Shown: one piece after another, positions 9,756 to 21,579 of the stretch
Layout: each line of letters begins with the position of its first letter
Numbering within the stretch: position 1 is the stretch's first letter
Assembly (NCBI GenBank): GCA_963573385.1
Contig: CAUYLG010038413.1
Location: forward strand, 1 to 64,000
From: Cacajao melanocephalus
Taxonomy: Eukaryota; Chordata; Mammalia; Primates; Pitheciidae
DNA: 64,000 nucleotides
Direction of reading: 5' to 3'
Position numbers and translations under genes: made by a program
Notes under the pieces: generated by a model
Told to the model about the DNA's origin: nothing
The model's input: the letters and a program-made list of their open reading frames with translations, nothing else
The model's database searches: none

Positions 9756-10825
9756 CGGCTGTCATATCCCACTGTCTGCCCCAGGTGCTGCTACAGAGAG
9801 AGCCTTTACTTGAAATGATCTCTCCTCACTGCTAACCTCTTCTTTCCAGAGTGTGTGGGAAGGGGGAGAGGAAGGAAAAGGGGGCAGGTCTCATTGGATG
9901 TGGATCTGAGTCTGGTCTTAGGGGTGCATCTTGCAGAACCAGGGTCAGAGAACAGTTCCTGTCCAGGGCAGGCCATGGCACTGGGCCTGGAGGGTTCGTC
10001 CACAGTGGGACCCAAGGGGAAGCTGAGATCCAGGCCCAGGAAGGCTGAGTCCCTCAGTCGAGGCAAAGGGATGTATGTGGGGAGCAGTGCCTGGTTAGGA
10101 GCAGCGGTCCTGAGAGATGCCCGAACACCACGTTGTGTCCCTCGGTGTCCTCTGGGACTGGCAGTGCCCAGGCCAGGCTGGGTGTGGCTGGGTCTCCTAG
10201 CTAAAGGAGACCATGACGCCGCCTCTCTCCTGCTCTCTGGAGCTGCTACTGGCTGTCTGCTGACCGCTCTGTCCCTGATCCACGCCATTCTTGGCTGTTA
10301 GCTCCAGGGCTCTTGATTTACTCCTCTTCTCTGTGGAATGCTGGTGTCACACTCCTCTGCCTGTCACTATGCTGGTCCCAGCACCTGTGGGACAGGGAGA
10401 TGCAGCATGTTAGGGGGGCTGTTCAGCCCTGATGGAGGCTCGGGCGTGTCATTGCCGGAGCTGCAGTGGGCTCTCCATTTGCATCCAGGGAGGCAGGACG
10501 GCTTCAATATCGGCAGCACATCTTTTGGGTTTATCTCTTGGATTGAGTCTCCTCTTGAAGATAATAATTAAAGCAGGCACAGTAAGGAAGCAACAGCCCT
10601 GGGGATCTCTGAGGAGGACCAGGATGGGGGTACAGTGTAGACCAAGGAGGAGGGGCTTGGCCACCAGCACAGGAGATGCTGAGGAATGGAGGCCTCTGTG
10701 AGTCCAAAAGCTTCCTTCACTACAGGGAGAAGGGGGCCCCAGTCTGTGCTTTCCTCTGAGAGGTGTTGAGGGGAGGCTGGTGGGGAGTAGGGGAGGGCAC
10801 CCTGGAGGAGGAGTCAGGCTCACAG
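9756..10825. other. unique GC-rich DNA
   Basis: No repeat seen. Two overlapping frames on opposite strands (9855-10301 plus, 148 codons; 9806-10288 minus, 160 codons) have no recognised domain. About 10,470-10,590 is AT-richer, with 'ccatttgcatcc' and 'gataataattaaagc', and could be a conserved non-coding block. Confidence 0.45.
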
Positions 10826-10975
10826 GGCTTCCAGTCCTGGCTCTACTACTTCCCTGCTGTCTGACTGTGGACAAGTGGCCTCCCCTCTCTGGGCCCTTTT
10901 CTCATCCGTAGGTGGGGACAGTGCTTCCATCATCCCTTCCTCCCAGGTGGTGGTGGAGATAAGCCCGCCAAGCGG
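10826..10975 (+). mobile_element. MIR SINE
   Basis: Forward MIR: 'ccagtcctggctctactact', 'gactgtggacaagtggcctc', 'ctctctgggcccttttctca', then 'gtggggacagtgctt'. Confidence 0.8.
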
Positions 10976-11044
10976 CACAAATGGACACTAGGAGTGCGTG
11001 GTGGTGAGTGCCGTGGTTGGGGCAGGGGCTGGAGGCAGTCACAG

Positions 11045-11165
11045 TCCTGAGATTTAGATCCAAGCTGTGAGCTCAGGCAAGTTCCTCAATTTCTCAAGGT
11101 CTCAGCTCCCTCGGCTGAAAAATGGGTCACTACCAGTTCTTTCCTTAGTGAGTGGTCATGACAAT
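11045..11165 (+). mobile_element. MIR SINE fragment
   Basis: Forward MIR: 'gatccaagctgtgagctc', 'caggcaagttcctcaatttc', then 'gctgaaaaatgggtcac'. Moderately degraded. Confidence 0.6.
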
Positions 11166-11193
11166 TACTGATGTGGTTGCAGCACTCCCACTA

Positions 11194-11331
11194 CAAACAC
11201 ACACACACGCATGCACGCACACACGCACATGCACATACACACACACATACACACATGCACACACACACATACACACACGCACACATAGGTACACACACAT
11301 ACACCCACATACACATATACACACACACACA
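11194..11331 (+). repeat. imperfect (CA)n microsatellite
   Basis: About 138 bp of alternating pyrimidine-purine sequence, CA with scattered CG, TA and TG steps. Every apparent reading frame here (Thr/His or Val/Cys repeats) is a low-complexity shadow. Strong Z-DNA potential. Confidence 0.95.
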
Positions 11332-11867
11332 GCCCTGAACAACAAGGGGTGGGCTCCCTGGTTTTCCCATGGGTGCAAACCCAGGGTGCATCAGCACTCC
11401 TGCTCTCCACAGACCCCGGCCTGACCCAGACTGCCGGTCCACAAAGCCCAGTCCCGCTCTGCTTTGCTCTCTTTGCTGCGCCTACTAAAATAGTTTACTC
11501 TCTTTTCTCCACAGTGGCCTGTGGAAGGGAGAAAGTGTTGCTTGTGCCTGGAGTCTGGACTACATTTTCTTAAAGAAATATTGTTATTCATGGTTATTAG
11601 CAGGACAAGCCATTAGAGCTTTTCCACTGAGTAACCCCAGTCTACAGCAGAGCTTTATGAAAAGATATGTTCTGTATTGCAAAAATCTTTAGGAACACAA
11701 CACTCCTAAATTACTGGAGAAGCAACGAATGTCCATCATGAACCTCCTGGCTGTTAGGCAGGCTAAGGTCTTTGCATATCTTAATTCACTTTCTACAGTC
11801 ACTCAATGAGATTCCTGGTGTTTAGTCTTATGTATTGTTTTTTCCCCTGGCATATATTTATCTCATT
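11332..11867. other. unique DNA
   Basis: No gene or named repeat seen. A 19-base string (11552-11570) is identical to 9155-9173 inside the inverted repeat upstream; see findings. Confidence 0.5.
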
Positions 11868-11945
11868 ATTTAAATCAACCTTTTTATTCTGAGATAACTG
11901 TAGAGTCCTGTGAAGTTGTACGAGTGACACAGAGGTCATTCCTGC
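11868..11945 (-). mobile_element. L1M-type LINE 3' end, first piece
   Basis: 'ttttattctgagataactgt' then 'gaagttgtacgagtgacaca' is the reverse complement of an old L1 3' terminus. The expected next block ('gtacccttcacccagtttcc') appears only at 12296, so about 345 bp have been inserted. Confidence 0.6.
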
Positions 11946-12290
11946 TCTTCCCCCCTAACTACAACCATCAGCTCTGGAAGTAACACAGGACACTCCCAGA
12001 GGGGCACTCAGAAAAGAGCAGTGTGACTGGTTAAGAACCCCAGGACTGCAGGAACAATGTAGTGACGGGCATCTCAGACCCCCTCAGCCACCCAGGGGGA
12101 AGGAGACCCAGGCCCGGAGTTTCTCTACTACCCGCAACAGAAGGTGGCTCAAGGGCTTCTTCCTCCCCACCAGATTTAACGGAAACACCACCCACAACAC
12201 CAGCAAGGAAGCGCCCAGCTCAGAAAGGGCTTTTCATCCCTACAGGAGAATTTAAAAGCTTAATTTTAAAAAAGAAAAGAAGGAAATCAG
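11946..12290 (+). other. unidentified insert within the L1, with A-rich end
   Basis: Sequence that separates two collinear parts of a reverse L1. It ends with an A-rich run near 12266-12285, which suggests a retroposed fragment in plus orientation. I do not recognise its source. The reading frame 12062-12307 has no known domain. Confidence 0.35.
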
Positions 12291-13506
<1,216 letters not shown>

Positions 13507-13512
13507 ACAATA

Positions 13513-13992
13513 TGTGTGGAAAGTAAAAAAGTTCCTCTTTAAAGTTTCCCTTCTTGTTAAAGAATAAGTGTGCGAACAACTCTTTGTTAAGCCCTATCCT
13601 ATGTAGCTGTTAAACATGCCATGCTTACAGGCACATAGTACATTCTATGTCCTTGTACTTTAACCAAGATATCTGTGCTGGATGTACTCACAGGCATGTC
13701 CCAGCTCTCCATGGCTTTTACCTGTTTAAAAAAGTTTTAAGCTGTTAGCCAATCAGGTTTTAGTTTAGATTGTGAGGTCTGGCTCCAGCCAATGGAGGTC
13801 AGACTCAGCAGTAAGGACAGCCCTAAATGCATAAGCAATAAATATGTCTGCTTTCCTTTGTTCATTGTACTCTCACGGCAAGATGGCTAGTGAGGGTACC
13901 CTTCCTGCAGTCCAGGAAGTAAAAATTGCATTGCAAAAAAATCCTTTGTCTCAGTGCTGATTTTTCTTTGTGGCACCGAGCATCTGTTTCCA
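13513..13992 (+). mobile_element. solo endogenous retrovirus LTR
   Basis: 480 bp starting TGTG and ending CCA, flanked by 'acaat' at 13507-13511 and 13993-13997. It contains a CCAAT-like 'agccaatcagg', a second 'agccaatgg', an 'agcaataaat' poly(A) signal near 13846 and a T-rich U5 ('cctttgtctcagtgctgatt'). No internal retroviral sequence adjoins it. Family not named, probably ERV1 class. Confidence 0.7.
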
Positions 13993-13997
13993 ACAAT

Positions 13998-14689
13998 GTG
14001 TTCAGGAGAAATGGAGAAAAGCCAGGTCCTGGTGACCATTTCTGGAATCAACTCTATTTCTGAAAGCTTCCATTACATGAATCAATGTAAGCCAAAGGAG
14101 TTCCTTTGGCTTAAACCAGTTTAGGTTGAGTTTACTGACATGTGCAACAGAGAAGAACCTTAACTGGTTCACAGACCCACAAAAATTTGCAAAGCAGAAA
14201 AAGGGCTTTGCAGAAGGATGCTGGGGCCCGTTCAGATCCCAACTGTAGTAAGTTCAGCCAGGTGTCCTGGGGCCTGGGAGCCACCCAACAGCAAGCCTCC
14301 CTGTTTCTCTCTGGGTCTTCCCCTGTCTCCCATACTGGATCTGTATATAATTCACCTCTATTTCCCTTTGGTCTTCTTCCCCCTCACTGTAGACTGGCTT
14401 CTCTGCTCCCTTTTGACCCACAGTGACCTCACCAAGATGGTGGCCTCTAACGCAGAGCCATGTGCTCTTCCAGATGGCCCCCATGTTTCAAGTGGAGATT
14501 CTCTGGAGAGAAATTGGATAATGTGGCCAGGGTGGGTCAGGTGTCCTCATTACTGTATAAGCTATGGGTTGGTGGGTGGGTGAGGAGCAGCTTAGCAGGG
14601 TTGTAGGCTGAGCAGGGAGGGATGGAGAAAATAATCAGGAGAAAAAAATCAACATTTCTAAAAGGATGGGAATTCTAATTTGTATTCTT
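13998..14689. other. unique DNA with a perfect short palindrome
   Basis: No gene. A perfect hairpin with 12-bp arms is at 14088-14113. The tract near 14,500-14,560 ('ttggataatgtggccagggt', 'gggtcaggtgtcc') looks like an ancient repeat I cannot name. Confidence 0.4.
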
Positions 14690-14800
14690 TACATAAGGAA
14701 AGTGAAGCTCAAAAAGGTTCAAGATACTACAGGGAGCAAGCTATGGCATCATAACTTATATCCGAGGGTCAGTTGGACTCCAAACTCCAGAACCCAGTGC
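14690..14800 (-). mobile_element. MIR SINE fragment
   Basis: Reverse MIR: 'acataaggaaagtgaagctc', 'aaaaaggttcaagatact', then 'ggactccaaactccagaacc'. Confidence 0.65.
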
Positions 14801-15574
14801 CCAGCCTCTTGTCTTTTTTCCTCTTTTTCCCATCCACTCCTTTCACCCACCACTTCCTGCAGGGCCAATCCAGTCAGGAAATGTGGAGAAACTGGTCTCC
14901 CTGGAGGAGAGGTCATGGGAGCAGCTTTCTAGGCCTGCAGCGGTGAAGACCCATCTTTGGCCCCTTAGTAGAGGAGGTATTTGTAGATTCTCACAGAGCC
15001 ATGTACCTGAAGCAGAGCTTTCCTTTCAGAGAAGGCCTGAGGAGGTCAGCACTCCCAAATCCGTGCTTAATTATTCACACAAGTAAGAGTTTAATTAAAA
15101 TTTCATGACAGTCATTGCATTTTACCCAAGTGGCTAACTGATGGCCTTGCATTTCTGCCTGGGTCCAGCAGTCCCACCACTGAGATCTTCATCTGAAACC
15201 TTTCTACCTCTATAAATCATTTTGGATAACAAGTCATTGTGTAATTGCCACAAAGTTCAAAGTGGAGCAGGCTTCTCTGCAGACACAATACCCCAGTGAC
15301 TGTCGCTTGAACAAGTCCCTCTTGGGAGCAGGGCTGGGGTTTCACCCAGTATCTGCTGGCCAGATATTCACGACCTCCTGTTTCAGGAGAGAATCTCAGA
15401 CATTTGCTTGTTGGGATCGACGGGATGATTCCAGGTAAACATTGGCCAGGAAAGATTTGAAGGGGAGAGTCCAGGAGGCTGTTCCTGGAGGTTACTGGAA
15501 ACCACATCTCCGCAGACAGGGGCAGTGGGAAGGAGGGAGGTATGTGTGTTCTCTTCTCTGATCCTTCTGGTTCC
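14801..15574. other. unique DNA with a conserved-looking block
   Basis: No repeat. The block at about 15,055-15,150 has several homeodomain-type cores ('cttaattattcac', 'gtttaattaaaatttcatg') and 'gtcattgcattt', a composition common in conserved non-coding elements. Conservation itself cannot be seen here. Confidence 0.35.
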
Positions 15575-15760
15575 TTCGGGGCAGGTGGGTGACCTTGGGG
15601 CAGTGACTTCGCCTCTCAGTGCCTCAGTTTCCCCACCTGGAAGGCAGAACAGATGAACCTTCCTGACAGGGTGGTTGTGAGGGCCATGGGGGTGGACCTA
15701 TGAGCAGCTCTCAGCTCAGTCCCTGGCAGCAGGTGCTCAAATCCATCAATGCCAGTGGCT
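15575..15760 (+). mobile_element. MIR SINE
   Basis: Forward MIR: 'gtgaccttggggcagtgact', 'ctctcagtgcctcagtttcc', 'agggtggttgtgagggcc', 'tggcagcaggtgctcaaat'. Confidence 0.85.
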
Positions 15761-16496
15761 CAAGTTGGGTGCACAGACGGCTGTTGACTGGGGTGAGGTG
15801 TGATGTGGTGCCCTGACTTCCAGCCCTCACTTGTCCTATTACTGACCATCTGAGGTGGCTCCAGGCACCCCTGGGCAGCAGGAGAGTGGGTCAACATTGA
15901 GATGCCCCAGAGGTGAGACTCAGAGATGTGCGCAAGGGACCTTCCTGCCCGAACAGACAAGATGGCTTTAGGGCAGCCTCCGCCACTGCTGATGGGAAGG
16001 AACACTCAGCATTTACAGAGGCAGGGGCAAGTGAGCGATGACCACAGGGTCAGGCGACATGTTCAGCAATGCAGCAGACAGAGCGCAGTGTGTCTTCAGG
16101 CAGGCTGAGCTCCACCCACCACAGGGGCCGAGGGCAGGCAAGGAGGGCGGAGGCTGACTAGTGAGGAAGGGAGCATCCCTAAGACGGGAGAAAAGGGATA
16201 GAGCTGGATCTCAGAGCCAGCTCAGGTCCTGGGAATGAGAGTGCATCAGCTACTGCAACACCCTTCTTTGTCTGCATTCACCATCGCAGGACTCGCTGAT
16301 GGAAGAAGAACGGAGCAGACTTGCTGGGAACTGGGGGTGTGCAGTGCAGTGTGGACTCTAGGAGACAGGAAGGATCCCATGGGACGGGCTGCTTAGGACT
16401 CACTCTAGTGGGAATCGTAAAGAAGGAAGGAGAACCCATGGGGGTTCCTGGGGAGGACACAGATCTATTGTTGGGGGATAAGACAGCAGAGTTAAA
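15761..16496. other. unique DNA
   Basis: No gene or clear repeat seen. Reading frames are under 95 codons and unremarkable. Confidence 0.5.
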
Positions 16497-16640
16497 GAAG
16501 CAACTGGACTCAGAATTGGGAAATCTAGGTTCTCAGCCCAACTCCGTCTCTAAACAACTGTGTGACCTGGGGCAAGTCGCTTGCCCTCTCTGGACTTAGT
16601 CTGCACATCTACAGAACAAAGTCACTTCTAAAACCCCTCC
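16497..16640 (+). mobile_element. MIR SINE
   Basis: Forward MIR: 'gggaaatctaggttctcagc', 'aactgtgtgacctggggcaa', 'gtcgcttgccctctctggac', then 'tctacagaacaaagtcac'. Confidence 0.85.
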
Positions 16641-18624
16641 CTTGATTAGGCTTTGACTCTACGGGGTTCTGTGTGATGCCTGCTTTACCAACTCCCAACC
16701 CCACCCAATCCTCTTAAAATCTGCCTAGTGGCTTCCCAGCACAAACTGCCTTCTTTCAGAAGAAGGCAAGTCAGTACCAGGAACTCACAGTGCTGACTCG
16801 GCAGCCCTTCCAGGTCACTGTGTGATGCTGGGTCTGGTGGCGACACGGCTGCTCGGTTCATTAGAGTCTAGGGCTAATGTGTTCTCACCCCTGGAGGTGC
16901 CATTACTGGGTAGTTTTGGCAGCCTTCTCTATGGGAAAGGAGAAAATGGGGGAGAATGGGCAGGGAGAGGTGAACCTCACACCTAGAGAGAAGAGGCTGA
17001 GACAGCAAAGTTTTGTGCGGGTCTCAGCTTGGAGACATGGGTGCTGGAGGGGAGACAGCCATAAGGCTCTTTTATTTTATGTACTAGGAAACTCAGCTCA
17101 GCCCAGCTTGAACTCAGAAGGGAGTTAACGGTTTTATGTCACTGAAAAGCTCAGAGATGGATGGCAGGGCCTTGTTGTGGGGACTCAAATGATGAATCCC
17201 ACCAGCATCGTCTCCATATTTTAAAAATCTCTCCCTCATGTGAGGCCACGTTCAGGACCCCCTTCTTGGTGGCCAGATGATTTCCATCCAGACTAGAGTC
17301 CAGCAGAAAAGAAAGATCTTTTCTTCCCAAGAGCTGATCAAAGGTCCTGGCTGATTTCCTTTTGTTACACAATCCTGAACCAATCTGGATGGCCAGAGAG
17401 AGGGAATGTGGTGGTTGGCTTGATTCAATCAGGGATCATCCTGCAATCGGGGGGTAGGATTAACCCTGCTTAGGTTCAGGGATGTCCCGATAGTAGGAGG
17501 GGGGAAATTCTGGGCATGGCTTTCCCAGTAAGAGGGTGCAAGGCCACCGGGTAGCAAAAGCCCACAGATATCCTCTTCTGGGCTCGGGGTGAAGGTCATG
17601 AAAAGCAAATGTTTTAAATTAAACCAAGAAGGAGAGGGGAAGAGAATCCTGACGTCTATGAAGCATGACTGATTTCATTTCATCTTCCCAATAACCCAAT
17701 GAGATTGTAACTACTCTTGACCTAAATCTAGAATCCCATGTTTTAGTGCTGAAAGGACCTTCAAAAGCACCTGACCTGACATTCTCATGTTTATAAATAA
17801 CACAAGAAAAACGCAGAGACAATAAATGACCATCTCAAGGCCCCACAGGTGAAATATCCCTCTTCCCAGAAAAAGCTCATCTCAGTAAGCATCCACCTGC
17901 TCAGAGCTGCTGTAGAATTACAATGAACTGTCTGCAATTAGAGCCTCTCCCTTGCTCAAACCAGCAGGCCAGCCTGTGGGTCAGAGTCCACCTTGCCCTA
18001 GGCTTGGGGGAAAAGGGGTTCCTGACCACATCTCTGGCCCCTTCTATCCCCTCCCCTGCATGAGCACCCCCTATCTTGTGTAATCTTGTGTAAGCCTGTC
18101 TCTGAGGATCTTGTGGCTCTTCACACTTCACACTACCGATTGCATAGATGATCCTAACGTCTGCCATTCCTACCTCACCTCCCTGTGGGTCTGTGAAATT
18201 AGAAAAGTTAACTCCAAGAGTATGAGAAATGATGAAGCTCTTCATAGTCATCTCGTTAAAACCTTGTATTTTATATTCCAAGACAGGCAGCGTATTCCAG
18301 ATGGAAGGCTTCCTGGCTTCCACTCTACTGCTCCCCCACCACACCACTGGCCTTGCAGGCTGCACCAGTCCTGAGCTGCAACCCTCATGGCCCTTTGCAG
18401 AGACCATCAACTCCTCTGACATCTACTTACACGCTGATCACCTCTCCCCCTTGAACCTCTGCAAGGTGCATCCACTCTCTTGTTTACACACGAGACACCT
18501 GAGGGGTCGCATCAGAGATCAGGACCAGCCCCCTTGCATCCCAGGGAAGAAACTTTCAAAGAATTTGTGCCACTTTATCCTCTTTGGATCCCTGATAGGC
18601 TGGCATCACTGGGACTGTTGCCCT
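16641..18624. other. unique DNA
   Basis: Roughly 2 kb without a clear repeat. 17,680-17,860 carries a degraded 'ccaataacccaatgagattg ... cctgaaaggaccttcaaaagc' type ancient repeat (perhaps MIR-related, reverse). The 173-codon minus-strand frame at 17901-18422 has no recognised domain. Confidence 0.45.
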
Positions 18625-18680
18625 AGTTATGGATGAGGGAACTGGGCAAAGAGAGGCCCAGCCACCTGGGCTGGGTGGTG
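18625..18680 (-). mobile_element. MIR SINE fragment
   Basis: Short reverse MIR core: 'ttatggatgagggaactggg', then 'aaagagaggcccagccacc'. Confidence 0.5.
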
Positions 18681-19086
18681 GCCAGTGGTGAAGGGCGAGA
18701 GGGCCAGGTTTCTTGGAGTCCAGTCTGGTGTACTGTCCACCCCCAAACCTCCATCTCCCACTGCTGCTTGTGTACTCAGGAATGCTGTGCCCAGAGTGAT
18801 GGACCTGGCCAACAGAGGCCTAAAGGATTTATGGGTTTATTTTTCCCACTTCCAGAGACATCTGGTAGTGGCCACCAGTGAAGGCCCAGCAGCTCCAAGA
18901 TGCCATCAGGGCCAGCCTCCTCCTCTATTTCCCCTTCATGTCCTCCATGTGTGTGGATGCCCTGAGGTCACAGCATGGTGGCTGCTCCTTCTCTGGACCC
19001 TGAGTCTCCTGTCAGGACAGGCAAGGGCTGTTCTAGTGGAGTCCCGCAGGCTTTCCCAGAATGCCCTGCAGCAACCTCTGTCCTTC
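18681..19086. other. unique DNA
   Basis: No repeat or exon recognised. A 163-codon plus-strand frame (18685-19176) runs into the tandem repeat that follows and is not supported as coding. Confidence 0.45.
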
Positions 19087-19245
19087 TCTCATTGGCTGGA
19101 GCTGTGTCACATGACTAAGAGTGGGGCCGGAAATGCAGTGTTTTCCCATCTCATTGGCTGGAGCTGTGTCACATGACTGTCTAAGAGTGGGGCCGGGAAT
19201 GCAGCGTTTACCTATTGCATTGGCTGGAGCTGTGTCATATGAGTA
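19087..19245 (+). repeat. three-copy tandem repeat with CCAAT motifs
   Basis: Copies start at about 19087, 19149 and 19216 (spacing 62 and 67 bp). Each opens with 'cattggctggagctgtgtca' followed by 'catga'. The first two continue with 'aagagtggggccgg' and 'aatgcag'. Every copy has ATTGG (CCAAT on the minus strand). Copy two has four extra bases ('gtct'). Confidence 0.9.
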
Positions 19246-19799
19246 CTGCAGAGGGAAATTGCGTGGTTTTAAGTAAGGGAAATTGTCCCTGATAAAACAG
19301 AGGTTCTGTTAGTCAGAAAGCAGAGGAAAATAAATGTCAGTGGACAGACAACTTGCAGTCTCTACACCAACACTTGCTGTCGTCTTTTCATATTTGTTAC
19401 CTCGTTGGATCTACATACGAGCTCATTGGCTGTGGTGAACAAGCAGTGAAAGGCTGAGTGCCTGCCCAGGCCCCAAAGGCAGGTGCTGGCTGAGCCAGGC
19501 TAGCCCCAGGGCACCCAACAGCTTCCCCAAATTGGTGCCCCTGCTCTCTTTGTCTGCCTCTCTCTTCTCTCCGTCACATTTCTCTGCCTCTCTAGTTCCC
19601 CAGAGCAGTCTGGGTCAGCTAGGACTTTGATCCTGTAGAGGGGGGGTCAGTGGTTCATCAGGTATGTTTCTGACACCGTGTTCAGCTTAAGCTAGTTTAA
19701 CAAGTCTGCTATCAAAAGTGCAAACCCAAACCAACCTACCCTTACCCCCAGCATCACAATCCCTCTCTCACATCTTTCTGGTAGGCTGTTCATTAGGGA
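19246..19799. other. unique DNA
   Basis: No named repeat or gene. 'gctcattggctgtg' at about 19431 echoes the preceding tandem repeat weakly. Confidence 0.45.
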
Positions 19800-20063
19800 A
19801 ACCTTAGTGGAGAACATTTGGGCAGCATCTATCAAAATTCAAAATGCTGGGACTCTTTATCTCATCAACTTAACTTTTAGTAGTTGATTTTTCTGAAATA
19901 CTCATGAATATAAAGTTATATAAGAACCACCACTAGAATGTTACTTGCAATTGCAAGATTAGACAAATTTAAATATCCATTGGTAGATGACAAATTATGA
20001 TTACCTAAATTATGGCACATCCATACTCCTTTATACTAAGCAGCCATTAAAATGCTTGAGTTT
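19800..20063 (+). mobile_element. L1M-type LINE remnant, left part
   Basis: Forward L1 ORF2 end: 'agaacatttgggcagcatct', 'gcaattgcaagattagac', 'aaatatccattggtagatg', 'attatggcacatccatac', 'agcagccattaaaatgc'. Interrupted by an Alu. Confidence 0.75.
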
Positions 20064-20363
20064 GGCCAGGCATGGTGGCTCATGCCTGTAATCCCAGCAC
20101 TTTGGGAGGCCGAGGTGGGTAGATCATGAGGTCAAGAGATTAAGACCATCCTGGCCAACATGGTGAAACCCCGTCTCTACTAAAGATACAAAAATTAGCT
20201 GGGCATGGTGGTGCATGCCTATAGTCCCAGCTACTCAGGAGGATGAGGCAGGAGACTTGCTTGAACCTGGGAGGCAGAGGTTGCAGTAAGCCAAGATTGC
20301 ACCACTGCACTCCAGCCTGGACAACAGAGTGAGACTCTGTCTCAAAAACAAAAACAAAAACAA
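20064..20363 (+). mobile_element. Alu SINE (AluSc/Y-like)
   Basis: Full-length forward Alu from 'ggccaggcatggtggctcat' to an A-rich tail of CAAAAA units. The block 'atgaggtcaagagattaag' and 'accatcctggccaac' points to an Sc/Y-type copy. Inserted in the L1 remnant. Confidence 0.97.
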
Positions 20364-20540
20364 GACGAAGTTTGGCCTCTATGATCTGACTTGGGAGATG
20401 GTCCCTGGCATGTATTTAAATAAGGTAGGTTGCTGTAGAATGTGAACAGTATGATAAAGATGACAATAATCTTGGTTTATACATAGATAAATATCTGGAA
20501 AGATGTGTGCCTGTACTGGATGATTCTCAGGAAATTTCCT
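20364..20540 (+). mobile_element. L1M-type LINE remnant, right part
   Basis: Continues the L1 after the Alu: 'gaacagtatgataaagatg', 'gataaatatctggaaagatg', matching the transition from ORF2 to 3' UTR in old L1s. Confidence 0.6.
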
Positions 20541-20829
20541 AATTGGTTGCGATTCTCTGACTACAGGAATTCTCCATCTCCTTATCCAGTGCCATTTGTT
20601 TCTGAGATCCCTTCCCCTCTCACCTCATTATCGATTTCCCCTTCTCCCATGGACCATTTCCGTTAGTGTACGAACATACCACTGATTCTCTAATCCTCCA
20701 AACAAAAACAAGTCAAGACAAAATCTCTCCTGCTACTTTTGCTTTCTTTCACAATAAAACAAAAACAAATATGTCATCCTACTTGGTACCTCCCATTTCT
20801 CTCCTATTGTCTTTTTTACTCCGCTCTAC

Positions 20830-21240
20830 TCAGATTCCACCCCTCACACTCAGCTACAAATGCTCTTGGCAAGGTCACCAACAACCTCAGCATCGGGTTA
20901 ATGGTCAACTTTCAGTAACACTTGGCCTGCTGGTATTTGGCACCGTTGCTCATTCTTCTCCTCTGAAACCCTCTCTCCCTTCAGCACCTGGGACTCCGCA
21001 GTCTCTTGTTTTTATTTCTACCTTCTTGTTGCTCCTCCTCCATTTTCTTTGCTGATTCATTCTTGGCTCCTAGCCTTGTAAACCTTGTGTTATCCCAGGG
21101 GTCCACCCTTGGGCTTCTTATCTTCACTCACACCCTTGGGGATGTCATCAGATCCTGGGTCTTTACATTCTGTTCATATACTCATGGCTTCCAAATTTAC
21201 ATCTCTCCCTGATTTCAAGACTTTACATCCAACTGCTCCT
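20830..21240 (+). mobile_element. L2 LINE, internal to 3' part
   Basis: Forward L2: 'gcaaggtcaccaacaacc', 'tcctcctccattttctttgc', 'ccaggggtccacccttgg', 'tcttatcttcactcacaccc', 'gatgtcatcagatcctgg', 'tggcttccaaatttacatct'. Weak similarity may extend left to about 20,560. Frames at 20666-21354 are remnants or shadows of this element. Confidence 0.85.
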
Positions 21241-21579
21241 GCTTCCTCCCTTCTACCTTTCTTTCCCCTTCCTTTTGGTTTTTTTTTATTGCTTCCTTCC
21301 TCTCTCTTCCCTCTCTTCCTCCATTCCTCACTCCCTTTCTTCCTACAGAAGTAACATATTACCCTTATAATTTTCTCACTGATACACGCACTCACACACA
21401 CAGACACACACACGCACGTGAGTGTGAAACAGCCTTGTAAGAAATATTTACAATATGAAGCAATTCCACACCTTACAAAAAGATTTGCCAAAGCCTTCCT
21501 TGAAATGCTGCACTCTCTAGACACCTACAAAAATGATTTTTGATTTATAAATATATTTCTTTTATGTTCCTGTGAAAGT
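21241..21579. repeat. pyrimidine-rich and (CA)n low complexity
   Basis: CT-rich from about 21,235 to 21,345 ('tcctctctcttccctctctt'), then a short CA run (about 21,384-21,420). No gene. Confidence 0.7.

Noticed and set aside
9248..9772. 174-codon minus-strand repetitive protein
   Set aside because: Product of the 40-bp minisatellite, which is open in several frames on both strands; no promoter or splice context.
10500..10540. U6 snRNA-like string 'tcggcagcacat'
   Set aside because: Only 12 bases match; the rest of U6 is absent.
17901..18422. 173-codon minus-strand ORF
   Set aside because: No recognised motif, overlapped by opposite-strand frames, no splice or start context.
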